From Deuterostichococcus epilithicus (lineage: Eukaryota; Chlorophyta; Trebouxiophyceae; Prasiolales; Stichococcaceae): DNA of 64,000 nt. The notes under the pieces were generated by a model that had not been told where the DNA came from, made no database searches, and saw only the letters and a list, made by a program, of their open reading frames with translations. How positions within the stretch are numbered: position 1 is the first letter of the stretch; the number at the start of each line of letters is the position of its first letter. The DNA lies in the NCBI GenBank assembly GCA_033439295.1, contig JAVTLE010000023.1, forward strand, positions 1,612,001 through 1,676,000, read 5' to 3'. Position numbers and translations under genes: made by a program. Below are positions 11,676 to 22,800 of the stretch, one piece after another.

Positions 11676-14104
11676 ATGGCTCTATTAGCAACGGCACCAG
11701 ACCTTCCTTCTTCCGACGAAGTGAGCCTTCACCAGTACTTTCTGGTGAATTCGCACAGCCGCACAAAGGAAGGCGTATCATCGCCTTCCGACATTCAACC
11801 AGCCTGCATGGCTTTGCACTGTGCACAGCGGCCGCAGTGGCACTCGGCAATGCACGAAGATGAGCTCAAGATGATCACAATGCTCACGTGGAGCACATCA
11901 GACATCAAGCATGTCTCGGGCGTGCTGTAGGAGGACGACGATTACGTTCCAGGAGCTGCAGATGATGCTGCCGCTGCAGCGGATGGCGCAGCGCAGAAGA
12001 GCGGCAAGCGGAAGAAGGGTGCGGGCCCTGGCCTATATATGCAGCGCGCTATGGGAGCCTGGTTCTGGTTCTCCCGTCTGTGACAGGTACCATGCGCTGA
12101 TGGACAGTAATAGGTCACCTGATCGGCATGTCAGCATGCTGCGCAGGCGGCAGCTCGAAAGTAGCAGACGGCATGGCGGCGGCGCGAGCCACAAAGCAGG
12201 CCAAGCGGGTGGACGACATCTGGGCGAAGCTCCGGGCGCAGAGCGGTGGCAGCGCCAGCACATCCGCACCCTCCTCGGCAGCGCAACACGCCGGCGGTCC
12301 TTCGGGCGGCAGCTTGGTGGCGCAGCCAGGGCAGCGGAAGGGTGGCGGCTTCAGTTTGGCGTCGTTCTGCCGGCCTGTTCCCAAGCTGCAGAAAGGCGTT
12401 GCAGACCAGGTGCCATGATGGCGCACTGAGGCTGGTCGAGCAACCGGGATGTACATGCTTGTGCGCTGTGCTGGCACTGGACGACGTCACCGGCGCCTCA
12501 CCATGATGCACACCGACATCATGGCAGTGCTTGAGCCTTCCTGCCCTGGTGCTGTGCAGTCGTGGAGAAGGCAATTTGGGCTAGATTTGCAGCCCCAGGC
12601 GGCAGCGCCAAGCGCGCAACAGGTAAGGTTCGACCCTGGATTGGCATCGCGGTCAGCAGCAGTCCCTGCACACGCCTGATGGTCAAGCCTGCCTCACTTC
12701 CCGACAGCCTCATTGCAGCTGATGGCCACCGTTCTTGTTGCGTTGACAGGTTTCTGTTGCGTTGACAGGATGCGAAAGCCATAGCAGCTGCCGCCATTGA
12801 GGCCGCCAAGTCGCTGTCCACGACAGACCAGTACGGCAGGACAATCGTGACGGAGACGTGCAAGTTCGCTGGTCAAAACGTCCAGGTCGGCAATTGAATA
12901 CTCACCTCACACCCCCAAGTACTTCCAGCCGTGACTGACTACCGATACGCTGCAGGCTGGCGTGGACGCCATCGGCACCCTTGGCGTCAGCTGCCTGTGC
13001 ATGTGCTGCGCTGACCCCAAGGGGCCTCTGTCGCCTAGCCGCAGTCTTGACGATTGACGATTGAATGTCCAGATCGACCTTCGCAGATGAAGAAGACAGT
13101 GACGGCCGGCAGCGAGCAGAAGGCACCGACGCAGGGGAAGGCCACCGGGCTTGACGCGATGCTAGCCGCCATCCAGGGCGCCAAAAAGGTGCGTGTCGGT
13201 GCAATACCCTTGAGAGCTCTGCGACTCCTGAATGTCCGTTGCAGCTGTGACGCTTTGTGGCTGCGGGGGCATTGGCTGCTGGACCTGGCAGGGGCCGGGA
13301 TGCTGCAGCCGTTCCTGCCTGGCTTCTGGCCGTGTGGGGGACGCACTTGGCGCTAGCCAAGCACGAGAAAAGCTGCGCCGTGTTTGGGCGGCTGTGCGTT
13401 GCAATGGACATGGCACATGACGAGTCATGTGCAAAGGCCAGCTACGCGGTGCAAACTGGGTATTATGACATGTACAACAGGTAGCGCTTTTCCCGCTGCA
13501 GGCCATCAATTCCCAAGCGGACTGGGATGCAAATGAATCTAAAGGTGAACCGTGCAATAGAAAGAGGTCGTTCCTTTCCCCACAGGTGACGGTGCTGGAC
13601 AAGTCCAAGGCAGACTGGGAGGAGCACAAGAAGGAGGCTGGCGTCGACGCTGATGACCTGGCCGAGCACAACCGCAGCGCCAACCGGTGCGCTGTGTGAC
13701 CAGGGTTGCAGCGCTTTTGGCATGGCAGCAGTTGCGGTGTGCGCCTCCCGCTTTCGGTAATCGGCGAGCAGCAGTTGAAGCAAGTGGAGCTCATGTCGCA
13801 GTGCCTGAGCTTTCGAGAGCGTTCAGCACGGCAGCTTCGTGCCAGCAGTCGCTTGGCGCATCACCTTGCATGTCCAGCAAACATGCAGCAGAGCGCATGT
13901 CGCTCAAACCCGGCCACGCTCATGACTGAGTCACGACCATGCCTGCTACTGCTGGCGGGTTTTTTTGTTTGAAGCAGCAGTGCACACCCAATGCACAGGT
14001 TTCTGGACCGGCAGGACTTTCTGGCACGCTCCGAGGTGCGTGAGTACGAGAAGGAACGCGATGCCCGCCTCAACTCCGACGTGCGCAACCGCTCCCGCGC
14101 CTGA
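11676..14104 (+). CDS. CFDP1/SWC5-like protein with BCNT-C domain
   Basis: BCNT-family proteins (human CFDP1, yeast Swc5) belong to SWR1/SRCAP remodellers, which put H2A.Z into nucleosomes. Exons 11676..11720, 11931..12018, 12147..12409, 12593..12622, 12769..12885, 13087..13188, 13586..13686 and 13999..14104 close in phase to 283 residues. The N-terminus ends exon 1 with SSDE and continues EDDDYVPG, the acidic signature of the family, so the short first exon is well supported. RVDDIWAKL follows. The BCNT-C domain covers the last 70 residues: VTVLDKSKADWEEHKKE, then AEHNRSANRFLDRQDFLARSE and YEKERDARL. Exon 4 is only 30 bases. The acceptor of exon 5 is duplicated in tandem. Confidence 0.9.
12736..12769 (+). 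repeat. Tandemly duplicated 3' splice site
   Basis: The 15-base string TGTTGCGTTGACAGG occurs at 12736 and again at 12755, a 19-base period. The second copy is the acceptor used in the model (exon starts at 12769). Use of the first would add 19 bases and shift the frame. Confidence 0.85.
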
Positions 14105-14455
14105 GCGTTTGGGGCAGCGGCGGCGGCGGCTGGTGATGGAAGCACGCTGCACATCCGCGCTGACAATGCTGCGCCAGCGATGTGTTTCGAGTTGCGAGGC
14201 TACGACTCGGTCGCGACACCTCAGCACCTGGCCAGTGCCTGCTCTTCCAACCTCAGGGAGAGGCTTGTCAACGGACGGACGTGTCTGCTGGCTGAGCCAC
14301 AGGGGATCTTCATTTGGAATTGAGCGTCTCAGCTTGCGGCGATTCAGTAGATTAGCACATCTGGTTTCAGAGGGGATTCGTGTTTGGAAATGAACCAAAG
14401 CCTCTGAATAGAGTTCATGGAAATAATCACTGCCTTCATGTAGTAGAGTGTCATG
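14105..14455. other. Convergent spacer, CFDP1-like / LMBR1-like
   Basis: Two genes end towards each other, so this is shared 3' UTR space. A phrase of the form AGGGGAT-TT-GGAA-TGA occurs near 14298 and again near 14372, probably another small decayed duplication. No clear TGTAA box was seen on either strand. Confidence 0.4.
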
Positions 14456-17440
14456 TCACTCGTTGTACATGTCTTCCGGCTTGCGCCGCCGGAATGGCTC
14501 TGGACCCTTGATGCAGAACCAGAGTGCCGAAAGCCCGACAATGCCAAACATGGCGTATAGAAAAAAGCTCTGTCTGTACAGCCAGCCCAGCCCCTTCAAG
14601 TTCAGGACCTGCATGTGCACAGTGATTTAGATGTGCACCGTGTGCTGTCTACATCCAGAGTCGGCGTCACTGCAGTGTCATTGCAGCGCCTCAACCATGG
14701 CGGCAAGCAACACAAAGGAGCAGATGATTCGATGGGCCTCACCTGGTTCGTAAAGATCTGGTAGATGGCCGTCTCGTATGCGTACAGAGAAAAAGCCTGC
14801 AAAATTGGCAGAGTGCCATCTCAGGCGCGAGCAGCAGCAGATCCGAGCAAAGCATGAAATTACGACACTCAGATTCGAGTGCGAGTTGGTTAGAGTGCGC
14901 AAGCGGCGCGCACCTGGGCACAAAATTGGATGACAGCAAGGCAGGACAGCAGCACCAGCGCGACATTGAAGAGCATGCTGCTCATGAGCGTGCCGCCGAC
15001 GCGCATTGGGTGGATCGTCGTGATGACCAGGTTCAGGCCCACCTTCATGGTGCCCTTCATCGTCACCGCTGCACCGCACCACCCGCATCACGATTCAGCG
15101 CCAAGCAGCACTCTTACTACTGCATGACCCCCTGACTCCAAGGTTCGTTGACAACCCAGAGGACAGGGCAAGCGAGCGGATGCCGCACCTATGAGGTAGA
15201 AGCAGAAGACGGCAAAGGCCAGTGTGCCGAACAGCGGGAAGACGGTGTCCAGGGCGCGGAAGAAGATGTTGAGGAACGGGTACAGCGGTGGGCTCAGGAA
15301 CACGTACAGCACCACGTGCACCAGCCACAGGATGGTCAGCACGCCGGCGGCGATGCCGCCGGCCAGCTTGAGCCAGTACAGCATGACGATGATGGCCCAC
15401 ATGTAGTCCGGGTCAGTGCCCTGCCGGGTGTACAAATGTGTTCAGATCATGTCCGGCATTCTTCTCCTTTATCCTGCTGGACTGTCCGCCATCTCCACAA
15501 AGCTTCCATCTGCAGAGCGCGGGCGCGGGGCCCAGGCAGCATAGCAACAGGTCCTGTTGCGCATGCATCAACATGAGCAACCTGGATCATCCGACTGCAC
15601 CTGGGGGTAGACCCTCTCCAGCTTGTCCCGGTCCTCCTCCAGAAGCGCCACCAGAGCGTTCAGCTTGCGCAGCTGCCCCCGCCACTTGCGCCCCTTCCCG
15701 TGGTCCCGCTCCTCCTGCTTCAGCGCCGCCGCCTTGTCCTGCAGTCGTCGCGCCGGCCCAATCAGATCAATGGCGCGGCACCGAGAGCAGTGCAGCACCT
15801 GCCGGTGCCATCTCGGCCCCCGCAGGCAAGGCGATGCTGGCTGTGACAGCCCGGACGGGCACCTTCCCGTCAAAAGTTGTCGCCAGCCGGCTGGCATTCT
15901 GCATATCGACGAGCGGCAGCGCCGGGCAGACGAACAGCCTGTTGGGCATCACCAGTGAATCAGCGCACAGCAGCACCTTGACGCTGTGGGCCTTGCGGGC
16001 CATGTCCATGGCGCGGGTGACATACTCGCTGCGGGCGATGGTGGCGCGGGGTCGGCCCCACCACTCGCGCACCAGGTCCATCGGCAGCGCCACGAAGCCG
16101 ACGCCCGCAAACACCAGGAACAGCGCCCAGCCTGACATGCAGGCAAGTCCACATGTGGCTGTGACATGACAACCCTCCTTCTGGTCGCCCAGGTGCCTGC
16201 GGCCCTCTTGCATGCGCGACAACCCAGTCCGACAGCAGCAGCGGCAGGTGCAGGACTTGAGCAGGCCTGAAAAGTGCTGGCCTGACATATGCCAGGCGCC
16301 ACACGAGTTGCACCCTGCTAGGGGGTTGCAGCTGGAAGCAGGGTCCTTGCAGGGTCGCACCCAGGGTCGCCGTCAGCGCCATGAAGTAGGTCAGCAGCGA
16401 CGCCCGCAGCGTCCAGATGCTGCGGACCGCCATGCCGTTCACCGCGTCACACTGCGCCAGAGACGCACGATACTTGCTGGACAGAGCGCTGCAGCCCGAC
16501 AGCCCATGGCCCTGCACCAAGCCAGCAACGAGAACGGAAGCTGATGCATCACCAGTGAGCCGGCAAAGACGGGCGTCGTGGGCCCAGTCCCCGGAAACAC
16601 GCAGCTGTCCAGCCGCGTGCTGTTGGCCTCAGCCAGCGCTGATAGCGGCGCCATTCCCGAGGTGACGCTTGTGACTGTGAACTGCACGTAGCCGGCAAAT
16701 CCTGCAGCGAGTGGAAGTGGTCAGAGCGTACAAGCTGCTGTCACTGCCGGCCTGCTGCTGCGTGGTCACACGAGCTGCAGCGAATGCGCATGCCGAGGCG
16801 CACAGCAAGCCGAAAGCGCGCACTGTAAGCCAGCCCGAAGATGATGGCAAAGACCAGTAGCGTGAGGCCCGCCCAGACTGCCGCACTGACAACGCGCTTT
16901 GCCGCGCTCCTGCGGTGCACAAGATTGGTCAGGCGAGCAAAGAATGGAGGGCTTGGTTGCATTAGGCTTTCTACTTCTCTTTGTTTATCATACAGAAGCT
17001 GTCGTAGACATTAGCCACCATGATGATACGCTGGCGTGGGGTTTTGCCGGTTCATTTGCCCAGTGCGAGAAGGAGGCTGCGCACAGCTCACTGTCGGCCT
17101 CGTAGTAGAAAATAGAGAATGGGATGACGAGCGCCACCATGGCGCCGATGCCGATGTAGCAGGCATACCACAGTGCTTTTGTGGGGATTGCCAGGTGGCA
17201 GTTGCTGAACGCAATGCCCTCAGCGCACGCCGTGCGGTTGCCCACGTCCAGGGGAAACAGCAGCACCGTCCATATGGCGAGCGACACGCCAACAACAAAT
17301 ACTATCTTCGGTATCCACGCCTGGTTCTTGTCCTCGGGGTGCTGGTAGGTGATCAGGATGTAGACCGCTGCTGCGACTGCTAGCAGGCCGACCACCGCTG
17401 CCACGACGATCAAAAACCAGTCGTAATCGGCGAATGCCAT
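14456..17440 (-). CDS. LMBR1/LIMR-family multipass membrane protein
   Basis: LMBR1-domain proteins have about nine membrane helices; relatives include the lysosomal cobalamin exporter LMBRD1 and lipocalin receptor LIMR. The function in algae is unknown. Exons 17440..17085, 16909..16824, 16701..16553, 16451..16361, 16131..15977, 15798..15601, 15420..15189, 15068..14914, 14796..14743 and 14608..14456 close in phase to 542 residues. Family landmarks are the N-terminal helix MAFADYDWFLIVVAAVVGLL, GVGFVALPMDLVREWW, the cytosolic KGRKWRGQLRKL coiled segment, PPLYPFLNIFFRALD, and the C-terminal QSFFLYAMFGIVGLSALWF before a basic tail. The junction of exons 5 and 6 (about 15,977 to 15,798) is the least certain. 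The donor after exon 4 sits inside a short repeat of GCGACCCTG. Confidence 0.9.
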
Positions 17441-18002
17441 GAGTAATCTTATTGAGAGCTCAGCAGCATCAGTGACCGAGCAAAGCGGCTGCTGCCGGAT
17501 ACATTTGCTGTCTTAACAGAAGTGCTGTACTGCTGTGAGGAGCGTCATGTCTGCTTTCCTTCAGACATCCTATTCGCAACACAGCCGTCAAGCAGGCAAA
17601 GGCACAGAGACCAGGTCGCCAGTGTACGTTGTGTCTGCGTTGAATAACCTGCCGAGTATGAACTGTCATCGCCCCGTCCGCTAAACCACATTGACCTGAG
17701 CGTCCGTTCTTGGAAACGAGTCGTCAGATCTCTGATCCTCAGGTCAGATCTCTGTAGCATCCCCACGTCTGCAGACCCTCCCGCCACACGCAGGAAGAGG
17801 CTTGCGCTGGCTCTGCTGCCACCAACAAATTGTTCTCTGGCTGTTGCTGTACGTTTGGGAGGTCCTGTTTGCCGTGCACTGCTTTGCGATACGAATCGCA
17901 AAGCATCCGCTGCCCTAGCACTCTGCATACATCTGATACACATGCAGCCACGCGCCTGCTTGCAGCATACGGCTTTCCAGGACGGTATCAGGGAGACGGT
18001 CA
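17441..18002. promoter_or_regulatory. Divergent promoter region, LMBR1-like / J-domain protein
   Basis: Both flanking genes start here and read away from each other. The stretch contains two exact copies of GTCAGATCTCTG 20 bases apart (17723 and 17743), the only evident candidate regulatory repeat. The upstream limit of the J-protein transcript is uncertain because its start codon is not firmly fixed. Confidence 0.45.
17723..17754. repeat. Direct repeat in divergent promoter
   Basis: GTCAGATCTCTG is present twice with a 20-base period, each copy holding the palindrome AGATCT. It could be a paired factor-binding site or simply a small tandem duplication like others in this window. Confidence 0.6.
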
Positions 18003-19572
18003 ATGCTTTGCGTCCTGGTTCGGGCGCTCAGATCGACTCAATCGCTACCGGTTGTAGCGTCGGCGGTGGTGACAGCGGCGTGCGATTGCCAGGACATTCT
18101 GCAGCTGCAGCAGGCCAGAACCAAGAAATCGCTTCCCGAGCGATCTCGCGACGCCACAGCAGGCAAGTGCCGTGGAGCCTGGGCGCATCGCTGTTTGGTT
18201 GCCGCACACCAACTGCTAATGTGCCCAGTCTGTGCATGCAGAGGCCGAGAAGAAGAGACGTAGACGCCTGGAAAAGGCTCAGTTGCGGGCGTGGGCAGCG
18301 GAGGCGTCAGACTCTTACGTCTCTTCTGATGAGAGCACTGCGCAGATGCATGACGCCGCGCAGGTTGGTGACGGCAAGGTCTTGTGGTGATCCTGCACGC
18401 ATCCTTGGTGCAATCGTGGGGCTCAGCCAGGCGGTGAATGTCTGGCTTCGTATGCGCAGGCCGGCAGCGAGAGCACATGGAATCACACCTGGCGCAGCTC
18501 CCGCAACCGACGAAAGGGCCAGCGAGGTGCGTGCAGCATGCCACCTAGCACGACACCGTGTGCAGCAGCAGTGGAGAACGTTGCTCAAGTACGGGGCCTG
18601 ACCCTGCGCCGCCTGCGGTGCTGCAGCTTGGGCGAAGTTTCGACAGGAGGCCGCAAAGAGCTCCGGGCGGGACACCTGGCATGAGAATGCGTGGGGCTCT
18701 GCCAGTCGGGAGCACGACGCCAGGTGCGTACTGCATCGTGGATGGCATCGTGAGCGGCATTGCCGCCCAGCAGCACCCGCCACATGAACGCATATGCTGT
18801 CAAATCGAGTGATGCCTGCGCAGGTCTGAAAGTCGTCAGTGGGCTGAAGACGCAGCGTTTCAGGACTTCCAGAGCGCCTGGCGCGCGTTTGAGACCATGT
18901 GGCAGCAGCAGGGTGCAGAGCGAATGGGCTTCGGCTTCGAGGGGCACCAGCAGCCAGGCGCAGACGGGCAGCAGCAACATTCGCATTACAGACGGCCTCC
19001 CAGACAAGGCATGTTTTGCACATCGGCCTTGCAGCATTGGTCATGGCTGCCGTCCTTCGCCTGGCATGGCACAGCCCCCTCCCCCTGCTGCTGCCTGCAA
19101 GCCCACCCATGGCGCGGGCAGACCTCAGGCAGACTTCTCGGTGCTGAGCCGGAGCGCCGTGACACCGTTTGCTGCACCTCACTCCGCAGACGCGGCGGTG
19201 GCGCGGCACATGCGGGTGCTGGGCATGGCGACAGGCGACCTCAACCCCGCCGCCCTCAAGGCCGCCTTCCATGCCTGCGCCCGCACCTGGTGAACGCGCC
19301 TTGGATGCATCGTGCTGGCCGGCGCATGATGTTGCTGCAGGTTCCTGTCAGGACCTTGGCAGCGGGACGCTGTACGATTCAGCATGCACGAAGGTTGGCT
19401 TCGCCTGTCTCGGATGCCGAGACAATCCCCATCGTGTGTGTGCAGGCACCCGGACCTGCAGCCGGAGGCGGGACTCGCCAAGCAGGCGGCGGAGGCCCGC
19501 TTCAAGGAGGCGCAGCAGTCGCACGACGCCCTGCGCGCTTACCTGACCACCAAGCGGCTGCCGGACGAGTGA
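18003..19572 (+). CDS. J-domain protein with C-terminal J domain
   Basis: J proteins stimulate the ATPase of Hsp70 through a His-Pro-Asp loop. Exons 18003..18162, 18242..18367, 18627..18723, 18824..19008, 19133..19289 and 19446..19572 close in phase to 283 residues. The N-terminus (MLCVLVRALRSTQSLPVV) is rich in Arg and Ser without acids, like a mitochondrial presequence. A charged stretch follows (EKKRRRRLEKAQLR, then SYVSSDES). The J-like domain fills the last 75 residues: HMRVLGMATGDLNPAALKAA, then ARTWHPDLQPEAG and FKEAQQSHDALRAYL. The HPD is intact. Introns 1 and 4 need GC donors (CAG|GCAAGT, AAG|GCATGT). The join between exons 2 and 3 and the start codon are the weakest parts. Confidence 0.72.
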
Positions 19573-19869
19573 TGCGGCAGGTTGTGCTTGACGTGACCTG
19601 CGCCGCGCTTGCGCAGCGTACGCCTGCTGCTGGTGCTCAGGCAGCAGTGCAGCAACGACTGCCGGGATGTTTTGTTTTGGTTTTGTGACTTTTCCTACTT
19701 GGTTGGTCCTCCGTGACAGTTCTGAGTGAGGCCGAAGGATGTGCCGAAGGATTGTTGACAGACCGAGGAACACTCCCAGAGGGAGAAACCATGCCTGACA
19801 AAGACTACCAGGGACATTGACGCGCTGAAAGCCAAAAAGTGTGGCGGCTCCAGAGCTGCTCGCCCCCAA
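19573..19869. other. Convergent spacer, J-domain protein / BTAF1
   Basis: Shared 3' region of two genes ending towards each other. The phrase GCCGAAGGAT occurs twice about 12 bases apart near 19,731-19,755. No polyadenylation box was recognised on either strand. Confidence 0.4.
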
Positions 19870-22800
19870 TCACGACTTGGGCTGCTGCCCGCCCAGCTTG
19901 TTCACGAAGCCGTCCAGAGAAAACTCCTCTGCATACTGGCTCTCGTCCCACAGCTCGCCCAGGCTCTGCAGCACCGCCGCCTGCCCCACCCCGGCCGCTG
20001 GCGCCTTTGCGGCGGTGCCCCCATCTGCCGGTGGCGCGCCCTCCTGCCATGCAACAAATCAACGAGATTGGCCTCCGTGGCCGAAGACAGCTTAGGACCT
20101 GCCTGCCGGACTGCTGTGGGCAACCTCGGTGGAGCAGAGAGTTGCAGGTAGTTGCTGAACGTGGGAAGGCAGCAGTGGAAAGGTGCCTCGCCGTGGTTCC
20201 GCGGGCGGCCCGACTTGCGCAGGCACTGCAAGGAATCTGGCATGCACCAGGGCACAGCCTCTGACGACGAGGCCTCCGTTCTTGCAGACAGAAGGGGAGC
20301 CTCTTGGGGCAACCCGCGACAGGCGGGGCAGGGCACCTGGCCGGGCGCAAACAGGTCCAGCAGGCGGGAGGTGTCCATGGCGGCCATCGTCGCGTTGTCC
20401 TGGTTGACGACCGCGCCCGCAACGTCCAGCTTGAAGCGCTGCAGCCCCAGAATGTGTTCCTCCAGGCTGCCCCGCACCAGCAGCCGGTACACATTCACAG
20501 TGCGCCGCTGCCCCAGCCGGTGCGCCCGATCCATTGCCTGCGAGCGAATGCCATGTTGACATTGGCATCTAGCATGCGCTTGCGAATCATGATGCGGTGC
20601 TACCGCCCTGGCCGATGCGCCCCGCCCAGCATCTGTGCCCGCGCGGGCGCGGGAAGCACGCTGGTTAAACCGCCCCTTGCAGCTCACCTGGGACACGGGC
20701 AGCATTTTGCCCCATGCGCTTGACCCATTCCCTCCCATTCAAATAGAGGCAGGCTTGGTGCTGAGTCGGTTCGATGCAGCATGCCCAACTGTAAGTGTCA
20801 GACTCGTACTCCGGATCGAGCGATGAGAATGAGGGACAGAGCAACGGCTGACGGCTGCCATGGAGGATCCGAGTTCCAGATTGAGCGCAATGGCCGAAGA
20901 CTGCTGCAACCAGGGGCAGGAGCGCGCCTGCAGGTCGTTCATGGGGTTCCAGTCGTGCTCCAGGAATATGACGGTGTCCGCCGATGTCAGGTTCAGCCCC
21001 AGACCGCCCACCTGCTCAAAAAAGCTCAAACCCAGGGTGTAAGCGCATGACACGCAATACTGCAGATTGTTATTGTAAGGTCGTGGTGGAGGCTTTTGGA
21101 ATTGTGGTGCCTGCCAACGTCAGGTTCAGCCCCAGGCCGCGCAAGTGCCGCCAGGTGCAGGTTGCGCCGCCAGAAGCGCTCGTGGGTGGGCGTGCAGTTG
21201 CATTGCACACGCATTGTTCGGTGCGCAAGGGGATTGTCGTGTCGTTGCTGGGAGCAAAATATGTGCCACGCGACTTCGTGCTCAACCTGAAGTCTGAGGT
21301 ACAAGTAGGCAAGCTGAAAGACCTCAGCACCATGTCGCTGTAATGAGCGGCACGACGTCGGTGATGGGGTCAAAACGAGCAACAGAACAGGACAAACCGG
21401 ACGAGGAAGCTCCAGATTTCATCAGCATAATGCGGTGGTGAGCACATTGCCATGCGGGCAGTGAAGAGTAAGCAGAACAACCTGAGGATGAAGCTTGAAA
21501 GGCCATCAATACTGTACTGAAAGAGTCCGCACCGCGGTGGTGAGCAGCATGACATCGATGGTGGGGTCGGCATTGAACTCCTGCACCAGGCCGAAGCGGC
21601 GGCCCGCCTCCACGCCGCCATCCAGCCGCCGCCAGGTGATGCCGCCCGGCGCCAGCACCTGACCGCAGCGGCGACTGCAGCTCGAGGCAATGGATTTGGC
21701 ATGAAGCAATCTATCCTCCAGGTGAGCCCAGTCTAATGGCGCTTTCCATTCGAAAGGGGACAGACCTTCAAGAGGGGATGTGGACATGGAGAGTTGAACA
21801 ACCAGATGGAGAGGAGAGCACCCACCTCCGTTTCCACCAGGTCCAGCAGCGCCTTCAGCTGCGCAAAGACCAGCACCCGGTGCGCCGGCGCCTCGCCGCC
21901 CGGCGCGGCAGCCCCTGCAGAATTGCGAAGGTGCGCAGCTTTTCGGCTCGGGGCGACACCGCTCTGAGATGCTGCTCAGATGACACGACCCTAGGGTCAT
22001 GCGGAAGTGTCTGAGCTCCGACAAGCGCTCAACCCGACTCGTCGGGAGCAGGTCCCTCGGGACGAGGAGTCCGAGGCACGCAGACCCTGCAGCACCTTCT
22101 GTGGCGGCGGCGCCGATGCCGCACTGCAACAGCAGCTCGCGCAGCGCGGCCAGCTTGGGAGCGTGTTGCAGGCCGCGCAGCGGCAGCGTCTCGCCGGGCG
22201 CCGCCGCCTCCAGCGCCGCCGCGTGCGCTGGGTTGCCCGGTACCAGCACCAGCGCCGGGTGGCTGCACAGCTTGCGCATGTACTGCAGCGCCTGCGGGGT
22301 GGCGGGGGCAGGAGCTACGGTCACGTTCGTCGAAGACACCCTGGGGGCACTGCGTCAGCAACCCGTGTGCCTGCAGCTGAGCGTCCCGGTGTTGCCACAA
22401 GCCTGCAGGTGCGCTGACGCCCAGGCCTTCCCAAGTCGATCTGCAGGGCTCGGGTCAGGCTGCCGCTGTGAAGGCTAGATGATTGTGGCCCGGAGCGCAC
22501 CTGGAAGACGTGCGGCGCGGTCGCGGTGGCCGCGGCGACGTCGCCGCTGCCGCCGCTGGCGGCCAGCGCGCCGCTGATCTGCGATGACAGCGCCGAGCCC
22601 GAGAAATCCGCCAGAAGCCGCGCCTGCGCCGCACAGTAAGCCGTAAATTTGGATATGCTTTCTCAAAGACTTTCCCGCAGCGGCGTGCGAACGCCAGCCT
22701 AGGCATAGAGCCATAGCTGCAGGAGACAGCAGCATCCCGACCGTCGTCTCGGCGGCCAAGCAGCTCCGTGCAGTGGAGTCTTCGGACGCGCAGATTGGCC

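Noticed and set aside
18307-19272. A 321-codon antisense open frame
   Set aside because: It overlaps the J-domain exons, which carry the HPD motif and proper splice sites. The antisense product has no recognisable motif.
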